From: Eretmocerus hayati
Lineage: Eukaryota > Arthropoda > Insecta > Hymenoptera > Aphelinidae
Direction: 5' to 3'
Length of the DNA stretch: 64,000 bases
Assembly (NCBI GenBank): GCA_029851415.1
Contig: CM056744.1
Location: 99,791,338-99,855,337, forward strand
Below, piece after piece: positions 1 through 11,760 of this stretch (positions are counted from its first letter, which is position 1; each line of letters opens with the position of its first letter). The notes beneath the pieces were generated by a model. That model saw nothing but the letters and a program-made list of their open reading frames with translations, was not told where the DNA came from and ran no database searches. Made by a program: the position numbers and the translations under genes.

Positions 1-190
1 CATATATTCGAGTATCGTCAGCGTATATGCCGTGTTTACGATGTTCGAGAACTCGAGGTAGATCATTAATGAAAATGGTGGAAAGTAGAGGGTCTAGGAA
101 ACTGCCTTGGGGAACACCTGCGAAAGTTGATACGGGCTCTGATAGTTCTCCATTGTCACTTCGAACTGATTGTTCTCTCCCAGATAAGTA
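1..190 (-). pseudogene. LINE reverse transcriptase fragment (3' side of a split element)
   Basis: Read on the minus strand, this stretch encodes a reverse transcriptase core of a non-LTR retrotransposon. A YLSGREQ-like segment is followed by GVPQGS, then PLLSTIFINDLP and the catalytic motif YADD near the window edge. Such proteins copy element RNA into DNA at the nicked target (known for the family). The upstream half of the same RT lies at 3,475-4,510, on the other side of the inserted foldback element. If the insert is removed, the frame passes from WFAS into YLSG without loss, so both pieces are one old copy. The clade is probably Jockey/CR1-like, but I cannot fix it. The copy continues beyond position 1. 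It is inactive because in-frame stops occur in the other half. Confidence 0.85.
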
Positions 191-1177
191 CCCGTGAAAA
201 AATGTTTGGTGCATGATCATGCATGATGGCATACCGCTACTAGTGCACGATCATGCATGACCGCGTACAAAAAATGGTGGTATGTAGTCATGCATGTATC
301 ATGCATGAATTATGCATGACCATGCACCATACAATGTTGCAAATCATTTGAGATTAGGTACTAATTTCGGTGCATGGAGAAAGCTCACGATTTGGAAATT
401 TGGAATGTTACAGAGAAAAATCTACCATTTTGCGTTTTCATCGCTATTTGGCTCCAATACTACGAATCACTCAAAAACTTTGATGATTAAAATGGCTACG
501 CCATTTGAAGGCTCAAACGATGTCAAAAATTGACCGGTATTCCAGAAAGATAATTCATCTCCCTCACGGTGGTCTTGAACCACGTTCATATTTGGTCAAC
601 ATACTAAGACCTAAAATTCCTGTGCAATGTGTTTCTGTGCACTTAGATGATCATTTCTGGACTGGGCCGCTACGAAAAAATTGAAAGAAGGGTGGTTTTT
701 TGGTGTTTCCCTGTCGTAATTCCTCTATAACTCGAAATAGACACATGTCATCAAAAAATATGTGGGGTATAAATTTGTAGATTTTCAAAATATCTACAAA
801 AGTTGTTCTCATAGTTTTTCTCGTACAACGTATCCTGTTGGAGATATTTGAGGATGGTCCTCAAAAATTTATCTCTGATTTTATTTTAGCTCCGAAACTC
901 CAATCACACATGTTCTACAAACATATGTACGGTAATTTTTTGTAGGTTTCCCAAAAACTAACATAAAAGATTCGGTGACTTTTTCTTGTAAAACGCATCC
1001 TGTTTGCGTTATTTGAGGATTCTTTGGCGACATCCATACTTACAACTCTAATATTGGTGAAGGGAGTATGAGTCTAGACGAAAAATCTACAAATATTACA
1101 AACAGGATACGTTTTACGAGAAAAAGGCACTGAACTTCTTTTGTTCTTTTCAAAGACCTACAAAAAATTGCTTCACA

Positions 1178-2244
1178 CACTGTAAAAAATCGGTTGACTT
1201 TCCACCAAAATCGGCAACTAGTGGTTGGTTGTCGAAATCAACCAGCTGGTTGGGATTCAACCACTGGTTGAAAATTCCACCACTGGTTGCCTTTTTCCCG
1301 AGCGAATATATAAGGATGAATGCGGTGCCCACTATATTGGTCGATGGTGGTCTCCGGGTGACACTTTTGAGTCGGAAAAACAAGTTTCGTCATGTTTTTT
1401 TTCCAAACAAAGAGGGATAAATATTAGCACCGGACGCGTATAGACGACAAAGCGGGTTGCCTGTCCTGCAAGAGTCGAATATACGTCGTAAGGCTGGAGG
1501 GATGAATAGATGGACGTTTGGGGTGGGGGCTAGATGGGATGGATGGATGGACTGGGACGGAATGGGATTGAAAGGAACGAATGAAATAGGATGGAGTGGG
1601 CCGGAATGGAACCGCCCAGAATGGAACGGTATGGAATGGAATGGAACGGACCCGATTGGAACGGACTGAAATGGAACGGCGTGGAATGGAATGGAACGGG
1701 CCGGAATGGAACATACGATTCAATTCCATACCGTTCCGTTCCCAACCATTCCGTCCCGTTCCATTCCGGTCCGTTTCATTCACAACCATTCCATTCCCAT
1801 CCATTCCGTTCCATCCTATTCCATTCCACGCCGTTCCATTCCGGTCCATTTCATTCCAGTCCGTTCCATCCTATTCTATTCCATTTCATTCAATCCCATT
1901 CCGTTCCATTCCATCCATCCATCCCATGTACCCTCCCACCCCATCCGTCCATCTATTCATCCCTCCAGCCTCACGACGTGTATTCGACCGGCGCTGATGT
2001 TTATTCCTCTTTGTTTGTGGAAAAACATGAAACTTGTTTTTCCCACTCAAAAGTGTCACCCGGAGACCACCATCGACCAATATCGTGGGCGCCGCATTCA
2101 TCCTTATATATTCGTTGTGGGAAAAAATTCAACCAGTGGTTGATGCCAAAAATCAACCAGCTGGTTGATTTTTGGCCCAAACCAGTCGTTGAGGGAAAAA
2201 CTGCAACCACTGGTTGAAATTTTTCCCACAAATTTTTTACAGTG
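1178..2244. mobile_element. Nested foldback with GGAAT pentamer core
   Basis: The termini are inverted CACTGTAAAAAAT sequences, flanked on both sides by CA (1176-1177, 2245-2246). Arms of roughly 350 bp (about 1,178-1,545 and 1,925-2,244) match well. Each arm carries several copies of the palindromes CAACCAGCTGGTTG or CAACCACTGGTTG near the end. The core is a pentamer array that changes strand in the middle. CACTG ends with a short duplication recall the CACTA/EnSpm group, but this is weak evidence. No transposase is present. Confidence 0.75.
1545..1925. repeat. Inverted (GGAAT)n-type pentamer satellite
   Basis: About 1,545-1,712 is built of GGAAT/GGAAC units on the plus strand. About 1,728-1,925 is built of CCATTCC/CCGTTCC units, i.e. 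the same pentamers on the minus strand, with the switch point near ACATACGATTCAATTCC. Long ORFs on both strands (141-208 codons) are translation artefacts of the pentamers. Confidence 0.9.
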
Positions 2245-2360
2245 CACATTCTCGATAGAACATGTTCTATTAAAGTTAAGGAGATATATGCATGCAGAAA
2301 TAATGTGGGTATGCGGTTGTCAAGATACACGTTTGTTGGCATGTGTTGAAGAACTTTTCT

Positions 2361-2855
2361 AGATCTTGGAAAGGTGAACATAAAAGGTCTCTACACATTT
2401 ACTTATATGAGGCTTTGTTCCTGCAACCAAGACATTTTCGCTCAAGATCGATATTTTTCACGGTTTCGGCCCCATAACTCATGAGAACCACGTTTCATCA
2501 AAAAATGCGTAGAGCAACTTTAGGTGGATTTTTGAAAGATGAACCGAAAAGGTCTCTACACATTTTCTCGGTTACGTTCACCTGTTTTTGTAATTGGAGG
2601 ATCCCGCACAAGACCCATGATTTTCACGGTTTCGACCCCACAACTCATGGAGAATACAACTTATCCGAAAATGTGTGGAGCAAACAGTCATAGATCTTTG
2701 AAAGATGAACAAAAAGGTCTCTACACATTTCCTTACATGAAGCTTCCTGTTCCCGCAACCAAGAATTTTCCGTCCGAGATCCATATTTTTCACGGTTTCG
2801 ATCCCATAACTCCTCAAATATCTCTAATAGGATACGTTGTACGAGAAAAACTACG
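2361..2855. repeat. 165-bp tandem repeat, three units
   Basis: GGTCTCTACACATTT recurs at 2,386, 2,551 and 2,716, exactly 165 bp apart. TTTTCACGGTTTCG recurs within each unit. The units are diverged (roughly 70-80% by eye). Related units with about 167-bp spacing occur at 820-1,020 and with 166-bp spacing at 49,040-49,260. Confidence 0.85.
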
Positions 2856-3474
2856 AGAACAGTTTTTGTAGATATTTTGAAAATCTACAAATTAATATCC
2901 CACATATTTTTCGATGACATGTGTCTCTTTCGAGTTATAGAGGAATTACGACAGGAAAACACCAAAAAACCACCCTTCTTTTGATTTTTTCGTAACGGCC
3001 CAGTCAAGAAATGATCATCTAAGTGGACAGAAACACATTGCACAGGAATTTTAGGTCTTGGTATGTCGACCACATATGAACGTGGTTCAAGACCACCGTG
3101 AGGGAGATGAATTATCTTTCTGGAATACCGGTCAATTTTTGACATCGTTTGAGCCTTCCAATGGCGTAGCCATTTTAATCATCAAAGTTTTTGAGTGATT
3201 CGTAGTATTGGAACCAAATAGCGATGAAAACGCAAAATGGTAGATTTTTCTCTGTAACACTTCAAATTTCCAGATCGTGAGCTTTCTCCATACACCAAAA
3301 TTAGTACCTAATCCCAAATGATTTGCAACATTATATGGTGCATGGTCATGCATAATTCATGCATGATATATGCATGACTACATACCACCATTTTCTGTAC
3401 GCGGTCATGCATGATCGTGCACTAGTAGCGATATGCCGTCATGCATGATCATGCACTAAACATTTTTTCACGGC

Positions 3475-4510
3475 TAGCTTGCAAACCACTTGATCACATT
3501 ATCAGAGCAGTTCACAACTCAAAGTTTCTTGAGAACAAGCTTTTGAGAAACTGTATCGAATTCTCTGGAGAAATCAAACAAAATGAGGGGTGTTACAGTG
3601 TATTTATCCACTGCAAGGCGCACGTCCTCAATGAAGCCCAGTAAAGCAGTTTGAGTTGAATGGCGTGGTCTGACACCGGACTAACGTTCGTCAAGGAGCT
3701 TCTGAGACGCGAGAATTGATAGTAATTGCTTATGTATAAAAGGTTCGAAGAGTTTAGAAATTTCGGAGAGTAATGCAATAGGGCGAGTGTCTAATGATGA
3801 TGATGACGAGGGGTTGATTTGAGCTAGGGGTAAAATAGTTACTATCTCCCAGCAATCAGGAAAAGTTCCATCTTGTACCGAGGAGTTGAAAAACCTCACA
3901 AGGTGGGTTAAAGAACAGGGTAAACTGATTTCAACATGCTTGTGGACAGTGAGTCACTACCAGCACAGTTTTTTGTGGCCTTAGCTGAAGCTTCATCAAC
4001 ATCCTCGTCAGAAATTATTTTGAATACAAATTGATTCGCTTCTTCACACCGAAGTGGGTTACTGAGTATCTCATCGAGATCTGATTAATCAAGAGCAGGA
4101 GTAACACAAGACACAGCTGCATAGTGCAGGTTCAGTGCATGGGACGAGTAGTATTTTAAAGGAGATGGTGTTTTTGGAGCTGTTATACCCATGTTTCCAA
4201 GTTACCTCCAAAGGTATTTCGGGTCTGGTATTGTGTCAAGCATGGACGACAAATACTTGTTCTTGGCAGTGTCAATGTTGTTACTCACTGTAGATCAGAT
4301 CTTCCAATATATCACATCGCGTGGCCTCTGTGTTTTCTTTGCTCGGCGGTGAGCAAATAAAACATAACTGCAGTTTTTTAGTATTATGAGCGTAAAATTG
4401 GACTGGAATCGAATTTCGCAGTTTTGCAGAAAGCATTCTAAAGTTGAGCCAGGTGGAAAGAAAATGAGGTGAAATATATTCAAATTGATTGCATAAATTT
4501 TGTTCAGCAT
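3475..4510 (-). pseudogene. LINE reverse transcriptase fragment (5' side of the split element)
   Basis: Minus-strand remnant of the same non-LTR retrotransposon as 1-190. Reading from about 4,510 downward one meets a basic stretch (RRAKKTQRPRD), then NIDTAKNKYLSSMLDTI, an NCAGSDSLS segment, FPDCWEIVTILPL, RPIALLSEISKLFE, a QSGxRPxHSTQTALL-like stretch whose glutamine is replaced by a stop, LILFDFSREFDTVS, and finally NVIKWFAS at the junction with the foldback. These are the RT fingers/palm motifs in normal order. Several in-frame stops and at least one frame change show decay. The 5' boundary is vague: recognisable homology fades around 4,300-4,510. Confidence 0.8.
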
Positions 4511-5457
4511 AGCTCCCAGTGGCTAACAGAAGAAAAGCAAAACAAGCACAAACAGTGCCTCTATTCTGAGAAACGCGAAAGGCATTCTAGATCATTCGAA
4601 ACAATTAATCTTCTTTTACTCTAACGTGGATAATATAAGAAAAATTCATTAACGCAGATCTTGTGATTGCACAGATGCGAAAAAATTAATTCCAATTTAG
4701 AAAAGGTGGAATTCATTTTCGACACATTTTGAGCTATGGAATACGTTAACGAATCTGGACTCAGATCAGCACTTTTTCTTAATCTTCTCAAACTAAGATC
4801 CTGCTTAAGGACAACTCAAAATCCGATTCCGTCTTTCAGTTTTGGCCCATCTAAAACTATTTCGGTCCAGAATGAGAATATCCCCGGTTCAGAAGTTTCA
4901 ATAAAAAATGTTAAAATAAATATTTTTCGACACCTAATCGAACAGAAAAATAATCCTGCTCTTAATTTTGCTGTAAATGGTTTCGATTTACTCCTAATAT
5001 ACAAAAACTCATCTTCAAGTATTTTTGTAACCCATAGGTAGGGTATAACTCGAAAATAGTGAGGGTGAGATGCGCTTCTGAGGTCAGATTCGAGTTCACC
5101 AGCTTAGAATTCATTGGAATTGTCTTCTACTTTGTTTAATCGTATTTTTTTTTGTGAGACTGTGTTATTGGACACTGTTGCAACTTTAAGAAAAAAGTAT
5201 CCAATTTGACCACGATATTTCTGACAAAACATACCTGCACAAGCACAGGGCATGGGAATAACCTCCATATTTTGGCAGAAATATGTGGTCACATGACATA
5301 CTGCCTCATTATCATCCCTTGTCATCAGTATATCTCCTCTTTTTGAACTATTAGCCCAAACTGTTGTGAATGAGGACTGAAATATCATTGAAAGCATAAT
5401 CGTATTGCTGATTCAAGGAAACCGGACAGTTTCGCGATTTTAAGTTTATTATCAATA
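4511..5457. other. Unannotated AT-rich DNA
   Basis: I see no gene, RNA or clear repeat here. The two ORFs of about 100 codons (4,736-5,041 plus; 5,104-5,397 minus) have no recognisable domain and look like chance frames. Confidence 0.5.
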
Positions 5458-5673
5458 CCGTCAAACCGGGTATCTTTGGTACATGTGGAGCAACTTTGGT
5501 ACACCTTCACAACGCTTTGAAAGCAACTGAATCAATTTTGCAGCTCGGCAATCGAAAGCCGATATAGGTTTTGATTCGTAAAAATCCTATTTGCTGAACT
5601 TGGGAAACGTTTACAGCGTCAAAAGGATGTACCAAAGTTACCCCACGTGTGCTAAAGATATCCGGTTTGACGG
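5458..5673. mobile_element. 216-bp MITE, CCGTCAAACCGG ends, TA duplication
   Basis: The ends are inverted: CCGTCAAACCGGGTATCTTT at the left and its near complement at the right, each flanked by TA (5456-5457 and 5674-5675). An internal pair, CAACTTTGGTAC and GTACCAAAGTTA, extends the arms to about 50 bp. Terminal sequence resembles the larger element at 57,571-58,711 (CCGTCAACTGGGGTAACTTTG), so they belong to one family. Tc1/mariner-type mobilisation is inferred from the TA site. Confidence 0.85.
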
Positions 5674-8600
5674 TATTAAGTTTGTTATCTCCTGGCCTTG
5701 AACATATGAATAATAATGTTCATGAGAAGGAAAAAAGCTTTCAGCGGCGTGATATGGTTTACAACGAAATTGTCACCCTCTTATACGATATCCGCCAAAA
5801 TTTTAGACACTCTCATGATCCGAATCGCCTTGCAGTTGCAAAGCCTCAATAAAATCTCTTACACCAGAGCGCATCGATTCACTTTCAGAAAACTGAAAAG
5901 GCGGATACAGACGGCAAAAAATTAGTTCTCAACCCTCTTTCTTGAGATATATTCAGCAAGACCAAATGTGTCAAGGAAATTAGGACTTGTGGAAGTCCAG
6001 CCCTTACGGTTACCGAACTTTTTATCCTTGAACAAAACGGCCAATACTTGCATTCGATGGTCATTGTCCGGTTAAGGTATGTACAATGATGGGCGGTTTT
6101 TTTGCATTGGCCTTTTGTGGGTGGACTTGTGTGACGATTGCAATATACGTAACACGCGAATTACATCTTTAAACCTGAACATTTGGGATTGGATACGATA
6201 TGCATCGGATGAGGTTTGCATATTGTATACGCGCGTACTCTGAGCCTATGGAAGTCAAGAAATTGTTGTATGAATGCTGAAAAAATTACGGTAGGGATTT
6301 GAGATTGATTAAAAATAGTTTTTTCCTTCAGAATTAGGAAAAATCTGATATTGATGCAGAACTCAGCCCTTAATAAGGCTAGTCTGCTTATAGCGTACAA
6401 ATTACGAAGAAAAATAGCGATTCAGATCGTCAACTATGTCAAACGTTAAATTTTGATGAATGATCTTTTTGTAAATTTCTTAATTTGTTAAAAAATTCAC
6501 TCGTTTTATGGTTTTTGTAATATGGTCAAGTGGATTTCCCAAAGAATTACGATGTGTTACAAAATTCTTGATGTCGTGGTTTTAGTAAGGTTATTGAGCT
6601 AATTTTGATACAGAAAAGTCACTTTTTCATACTAAATCATTTTATAATCATAAAAAATCATCTTGAAAATGATCGTTTGAATAGAAATTTTCTGATAGGT
6701 CTAGACAAAGTTCACGAGAGATAGACTTCTAGCTGATGAGAGGAATTCTTGATTTTCACATTCTGGTCTAAGCATTCACTCAAATCAAGATATCTAGGTA
6801 AGAGCAGGCTTTTACTCTTGTGTGATTACGGTAATTTTGACCATTCCAGCTTAATTGGAAGCTATCGTCAAAACGCGTCGAGTGAAATAGTGCAATCAGC
6901 AAAACCATCAGTCTGTACGTAATCATAATGATAATCTGAATTCAGATGTCGACAAGTTGATTCTTAATGAAACTTAATCAATGATGCTGAATGATCAAAA
7001 GATTGCCGGAAGCTACGAAAATGATTTCAAGTTTAACGCACTTGTTAAGATACTCAAGTTTTGGTCATTTCTTCTAGGCCTTTATCATATATTTAAATTG
7101 TTCGATATTCGTTTCTTACATCTCGCAGGCAAAGTTAAGTATCTGAAGTTCTGAAGTTATTTGTGTCGTAATCTTGGGGGTGAAATGTAAGGTTAAGTAG
7201 CAATTGAGAGAGTACTTGTTAACGTTTTCTCTGTAGCGTTGCGGAAAGTATAAAAACTTTTATTCACTCTGATTAAAGTGTTGCAGTGAACTTGCATAAC
7301 GTTCAACACACCATTACTTGTAAAAATGTCGTCTTGAGTTTCATACAAGACTAGACTTAATTTTGCATTTAGCGTGTACACCAATTTCCCAATTCTGAAT
7401 CTCAGGATCTTACGATATATGAGTCACTGAGATTTACATGAAAAATGTCAAAATCCGTTCATATCTTGTTGAGGAAACAAAAAATGAAAAACGAAATTTT
7501 ATGTCAAAATTCAAGAAATTGTTTTTTGAAACTGTTACCGACAATAGGGAACTTTATAACAGGAACCGATGGAATTCCATGGCATAACTTCATCAAGATT
7601 CAAGCTATCTTTATAATCACGTCAAATTTGAGAAAGTAATATGCATCAAATGGAATCTTTCTTTGAGAATCCGCAAAAGCATTTCAACGATTCAATATCA
7701 TACCAGCGTTAATGCACGAGTGAAAGCATGATTTGGCCAAGGAAACAAGTGAATTTCCGAGTAATGCGATTATCCAAGAATCTCATACCTTTTACGACTA
7801 CATGATTTGAATCCCGTTTCACGCAAGAGCATTGCGATAAGTTTTACTATATATCTCATTGTAAGATATCGCTTTTCTTGTCTAAGTATTTACCTTTGAA
7901 AAATACATAAACAAGATTTGACATAATTATACCACTGCATTCTATCAGAAATTTCCTAACGCGATACCCATTCGATTATTTTGGCAGAAGAACTAAGTAA
8001 TTGTGATTATAAGTGTGAATTTTGGATGTAACGTGATACCAATTCTTTTCCAAGTCGTCTAAAAATATTCATTAGATGCAATACATGTGTTAAAACGCTC
8101 ACGTTTAGATTCGTATTGCATAAAAGATTGCAATAATTTTTCCAGATTTGAATATAGGCCTTTCGTTACACTAGATCTAAACTACATGGAAAAGTAACTC
8201 TTCAAACCACATTTTCGCTATAAACTGTTCAATCAACGTCAACAAGTTGTTCATCAACGTCAGCGAGGATGGTGAGCTGGGTACAAAACCCGTCTTTAAG
8301 TTCATAATGAATGCAAACAGTCTGAAAATGGTTAAGAAACTTGAAATCAAGTGATGCTGAAATTAGCAAGAGGGTAAGCAATCTCATACGTAATCGTATA
8401 TAGTATGTCATTGACCGAAGTAGTATACTCTGATATGTTGTGTGTAAACTTTTTTCGAGTCCTGATTGACATCATACTGATGGTGATGATCGAAGATATT
8501 AGATTTCAATCAAAAGCTTCTAATTTTGTATGTACCAATCGGGGGATTGGTGTAAAGCTTTGTTCGGACCTCTTAAGGGGGTGTAGAATTCCTATTCCCA

Positions 8601-9288
8601 ATACATACTTACCGACATTGTCGACTTTTGAAACTTTTTAATGAAATGTTAGGATATTAAAAATTCATCACTTGAACTCAAACACGTTGGGATGATAATT
8701 GAAAGTGAATTCATCTGATTCAGACTGATCGATCACAAGATAGATTTAACGCGGTAAGAATGCTTCAGAGATTTGACATAAAAAAGTGATATATCAAAAA
8801 ATGCTATAGGCATCAAAATGAGATGTATCTCACATCAAACTACAATGTATGATGGTTGCTTTTTCAAACATTTGATAGCATAGTCTTTCTTGCAGATATT
8901 GGAAAGGATTTCTATCGCAGTAATTTGCCACTTTCGAAGGGTCCGAATCAGATGAGCTACTGGTGGTTCAAAAATTTGAGAGTAAGGTTGAAATTGATCT
9001 CTCATATGTGTTTTTAGTAACCATCAAAACATAATATCGTGGCTCTTTGTTTAAAAAAAAGCTACTCAATTCGAATAACTGTGGAGTCCGAAAAATTTTC
9101 TTTCAATAAAATTGAGGAAAACAAGTGACAAAATTTTGCGACATACTAATTCATTTCGATGAATCTTCTTTAGAGTTGAGCAAAATCTAGGGAACGATAA
9201 CGGAGTGGAATTTCTTAGACTTTTGCCTCAAACAAAAATCAGACTATTCTCTGAGAAAGGGTAAACTACCGACAAATGACAGAATAAC
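5674..9288. other. Featureless AT-rich DNA
   Basis: No ORF with a recognisable domain, no tRNA or rRNA, and no clear inverted or tandem repeat seen. Short frames of 60-79 codons are scattered on both strands as expected by chance. Confidence 0.5.
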
Positions 9289-9491
9289 TTTTATACGTTC
9301 ATACGTAGAAACAGCGTGCTCGCTACGCGAGGAGGCCTGGAAACAAGCTGTTTCTGCGTACAGACGTATAAAACTGCATACGCGTCTCGTGCGGAAACAC
9401 TTTTCCTTCGGGAAAACCAAGATGGACGGTGCCATCGCCCACGTCCAGCTCGGTTTCCCGAAGGAAAAAATGTTTCCAGCACTCGACGCGT
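9289..9491. repeat. Two adjacent long hairpins, GC-richer than surroundings
   Basis: Hairpin A: 9,289-9,315 pairs with 9,347-9,373 (TTTTATACGTTCATACGTAG against TTTTATACGTCTGTACGCAG read in reverse complement). Hairpin B: 9,380-9,428 pairs with 9,442-9,491, a stem of about 49 nt starting ACGCGTC and containing TTTCCTTCGGGAAA-like inner palindromes. Open frames on both strands across this region are a by-product of the symmetry. It may be a small foldback element, but I found no target duplication. Confidence 0.75.
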
Positions 9492-10164
9492 AATGTACTA
9501 TTATAATCGAATCAGGGAGCTCAGCAAAATTGATGACGGAATTCCGTTTGTCTAAGATTCTGAATCCTGATTCATATTTGCCTTTCATGAAATTCTATAC
9601 TTCACTGGGTTACCTAATCGAGTATGCAAAAGAAAGAACTTCACCAGTGACAACAGAAAAAGATCGCGCGAAAAGCTAATTAGAGCAGTGTAAACTGTAT
9701 GATCTAAACACTAAATTTTTCTGCGTATAGTTTCATGGCAATTAAAGGACGTAACACTTTATTAGTGTCACCTCTTCGTGAAATATAGCACATTTTTGCT
9801 CACAGATTAAATTTTTTCTCAATTCTAAAAGTAACGCAAAACAATGGCATAATTGAGAGAAATGCATTTGAAATGAAGAATGTAAGTTTAGCTATATAAA
9901 TCACGAGTATTGCGTGAACAGAGTTTTTTCATGCCTCACGGAAGCTTATGAATTATTCCGCCTCTGATTGAAATCAAAGCTCATGTAATTTTTATAAAGC
10001 GTTCGAGTGATGTGTGAATCAAGATACAGAATGCAGTAGATTGGCCAATATCTTGAAGATGAATGAGTCGCTCGGGAAATTACGAATTAGATGTCAAGTG
10101 TCGATTTTAGATGTCTTTATTCTTGGTGGACATGATTCCATTAATGATTCTTCGATTTCTAATG
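9492..10164. other. Unannotated AT-rich DNA
   Basis: Nothing supportable seen. Confidence 0.5.
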
Positions 10165-11612
10165 TATTGCAGACCTACGGAAAAGGTCCGTGTCTCTGAT
10201 TGTTTTTCAAGTTTTCGCATTAGATTCTATGTAACAAAATATGAAGTTTTCACCATCCATGGAACCCTATACAAATTTTCCAGCTGTCTGGACTCGTGTC
10301 TGGAACACATTTTGATTTATCCTTATAAATTGTCTCTAACAAAAAAGTTTGGGTCTTTTTTTCGGAGATACAAGAGTGCGATTTGCGGCATTCGAAGGGT
10401 CTTGCAAAAACCTATCGAAATTAGTCTAGTGAGGTTAGTTTTGAGATTATGGGCAATTCTATCGAGTAAAAAAGTGAAAAATACAAAAATATCAATTCTT
10501 TGAACAACCCTTTTTTTATTATCTGAAAAGTTTATATTTGATATAAAATTCTGTGTACTTTCAGAAAAAAGTGTTCCTCAGCATTTTTCTGCATCATGAG
10601 GCCTATTTTTGCTATTTGCGCAAATCTGTCTTTCAGGTGATTAAAAATCGTCTGTTCTCAGCGCATGCGCAGGAATTTAGATTTCTAAAACGAAACCAAC
10701 TTTATTGGGAAGCTCAGGACATTTTTTTTATATTGATCACTTGACAAAGCCTATTGCATGAATTTGAACTAGAGCTATAACACCCAGAGGGCCACTGAAT
10801 CTTAATAAATATCAAGGGAAGGGTCGAAGATCCAGAAGACAATGATAAAGGGAATCCACGCTGTGATGGCGTTCGCCTACCTGCAACACCCGAGCTGAGG
10901 TTCCATCTTTAATACGTTGCAGCCCAGTCCCAATTGAGGAAATTGGCTTTGTGAAGTGGTCATTTTGAAAGAAATTCCCTTGGCTCTCCGATGAAATTGG
11001 TTTGACGAATCCGAATTTCTGCGCATGCTCAGAAAACAGAGGATTTCAATTGTTTGAAGATTAGATTTGCAAATACAGCAAAAATAAGCCTTAGGACTCA
11101 GAATAATTTTCGGGACCATTTCCCTGAAAGTACCCAGAATTTTACATCAAGTATAGAATTTTCAGGGAATAAAGAAATGGCTTTTTAACCCCCTTGCGCA
11201 GAGTTTATATAGGGATCCCGTCAGGCCTGGATCCCGTGTTATTAGGACGAGTATACTCGGCTTTGTGCGCAGGAAGGTTAAGGAATTGATACTTTTGTGT
11301 TTCCCCCTTAACCTCAAAACTAATTTTACTATGCCATTTTCGATAGGTATTTGCGAGACCTTTCGAATGCTGCAAACCGCGGTCCCGTATCTCCAATGAG
11401 ATCCTAGAGATATGAATTCCATTGAAAAAAAGACCCAAATTTTTTGATGGAGATAATTGAAAAGGGTGAATCAAAATGCGTTCAAGACATCTGAACAACT
11501 TTTGTGGGGCTCCATAGATGGTGAAAAGTTCATATTTTGTCCCATAGAATCAAATAAAAGAGTTGAAAAAACAATCCGAGACATAACCTGTTTTCTTAGG
11601 TCTGTTCCGTGT
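10165..11612. mobile_element. Foldback element with ~0.6-kb arms
   Basis: The left arm, about 10,165-10,751, is inverted relative to the right arm, about 10,945-11,612. Matching landmarks include CAGACCTA near the outer ends, ACAAAATATGAA followed by TTTTCACCATC, GGGTCTTTTTTTC, GCATTCGAA followed by GGTCT, and a C/T-GCGCATGC-type stretch near the centre. The arms are diverged and carry small indels. No TSD was recognised and no transposase frame exists. Minus-strand frames of 80-97 codons in the right arm have no domain. Confidence 0.75.
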
Positions 11613-11760
11613 GGAATTACTTATATGTGGACCTTTTTTGGATGACTTGAAGTATGTCTGAAAACAGGCTGGAATTTTGATAGCTACCTAGTTTGTTCTA
11701 GAAATAAATTGAGTGAGTACAGCATTGATCAATAGTAAATAGTAAATGAAGTACAATTAA

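Larger units (their letters stand above)
191..3474. mobile_element. 3.28-kb foldback DNA element with TA target duplication
   Basis: The ends are inverted copies beginning CCCGTGAAAAAATGTTT (left) and GCCGTGAAAAAATGTTT (right, reverse complement). Arms run 191-853 and 2811-3474 and are highly similar. A TA dinucleotide flanks each side (189-190 and 3475-3476), and removal restores the interrupted LINE frame. The first ~150 bp of each arm are packed with CATGCATGATCATGCA-type palindromes. No transposase frame is visible, so it is non-autonomous. TA duplication suggests mobilisation by a Tc1/mariner-type transposase (inference). The interior holds another foldback (1,178-2,244) and a 165-bp tandem repeat (2,361-2,855). 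Matching short ORFs in the two arms are arm copies, not genes. Confidence 0.85.

Noticed and set aside
1545..1925. Human satellite III contamination
   Set aside because: The pentamers lie within inverted arms of an element nested in a foldback that interrupts a LINE; the junctions look genuine, though long reads should confirm.
1424..2217. Several long overlapping ORFs on both strands (up to 208 codons)
   Set aside because: They are translations of GGAAT/ATTCC pentamers; all frames lack stops because of the repeat.
312..3353. Matching 73-codon ORFs at 312-533 (plus) and 3,132-3,353 (minus)
   Set aside because: They are the same sequence in the two inverted arms; no domain and no sign of constraint.
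9244..9588. 114-codon minus-strand ORF
   Set aside because: It runs through two hairpins, and the opposite strand is open too; no domain.
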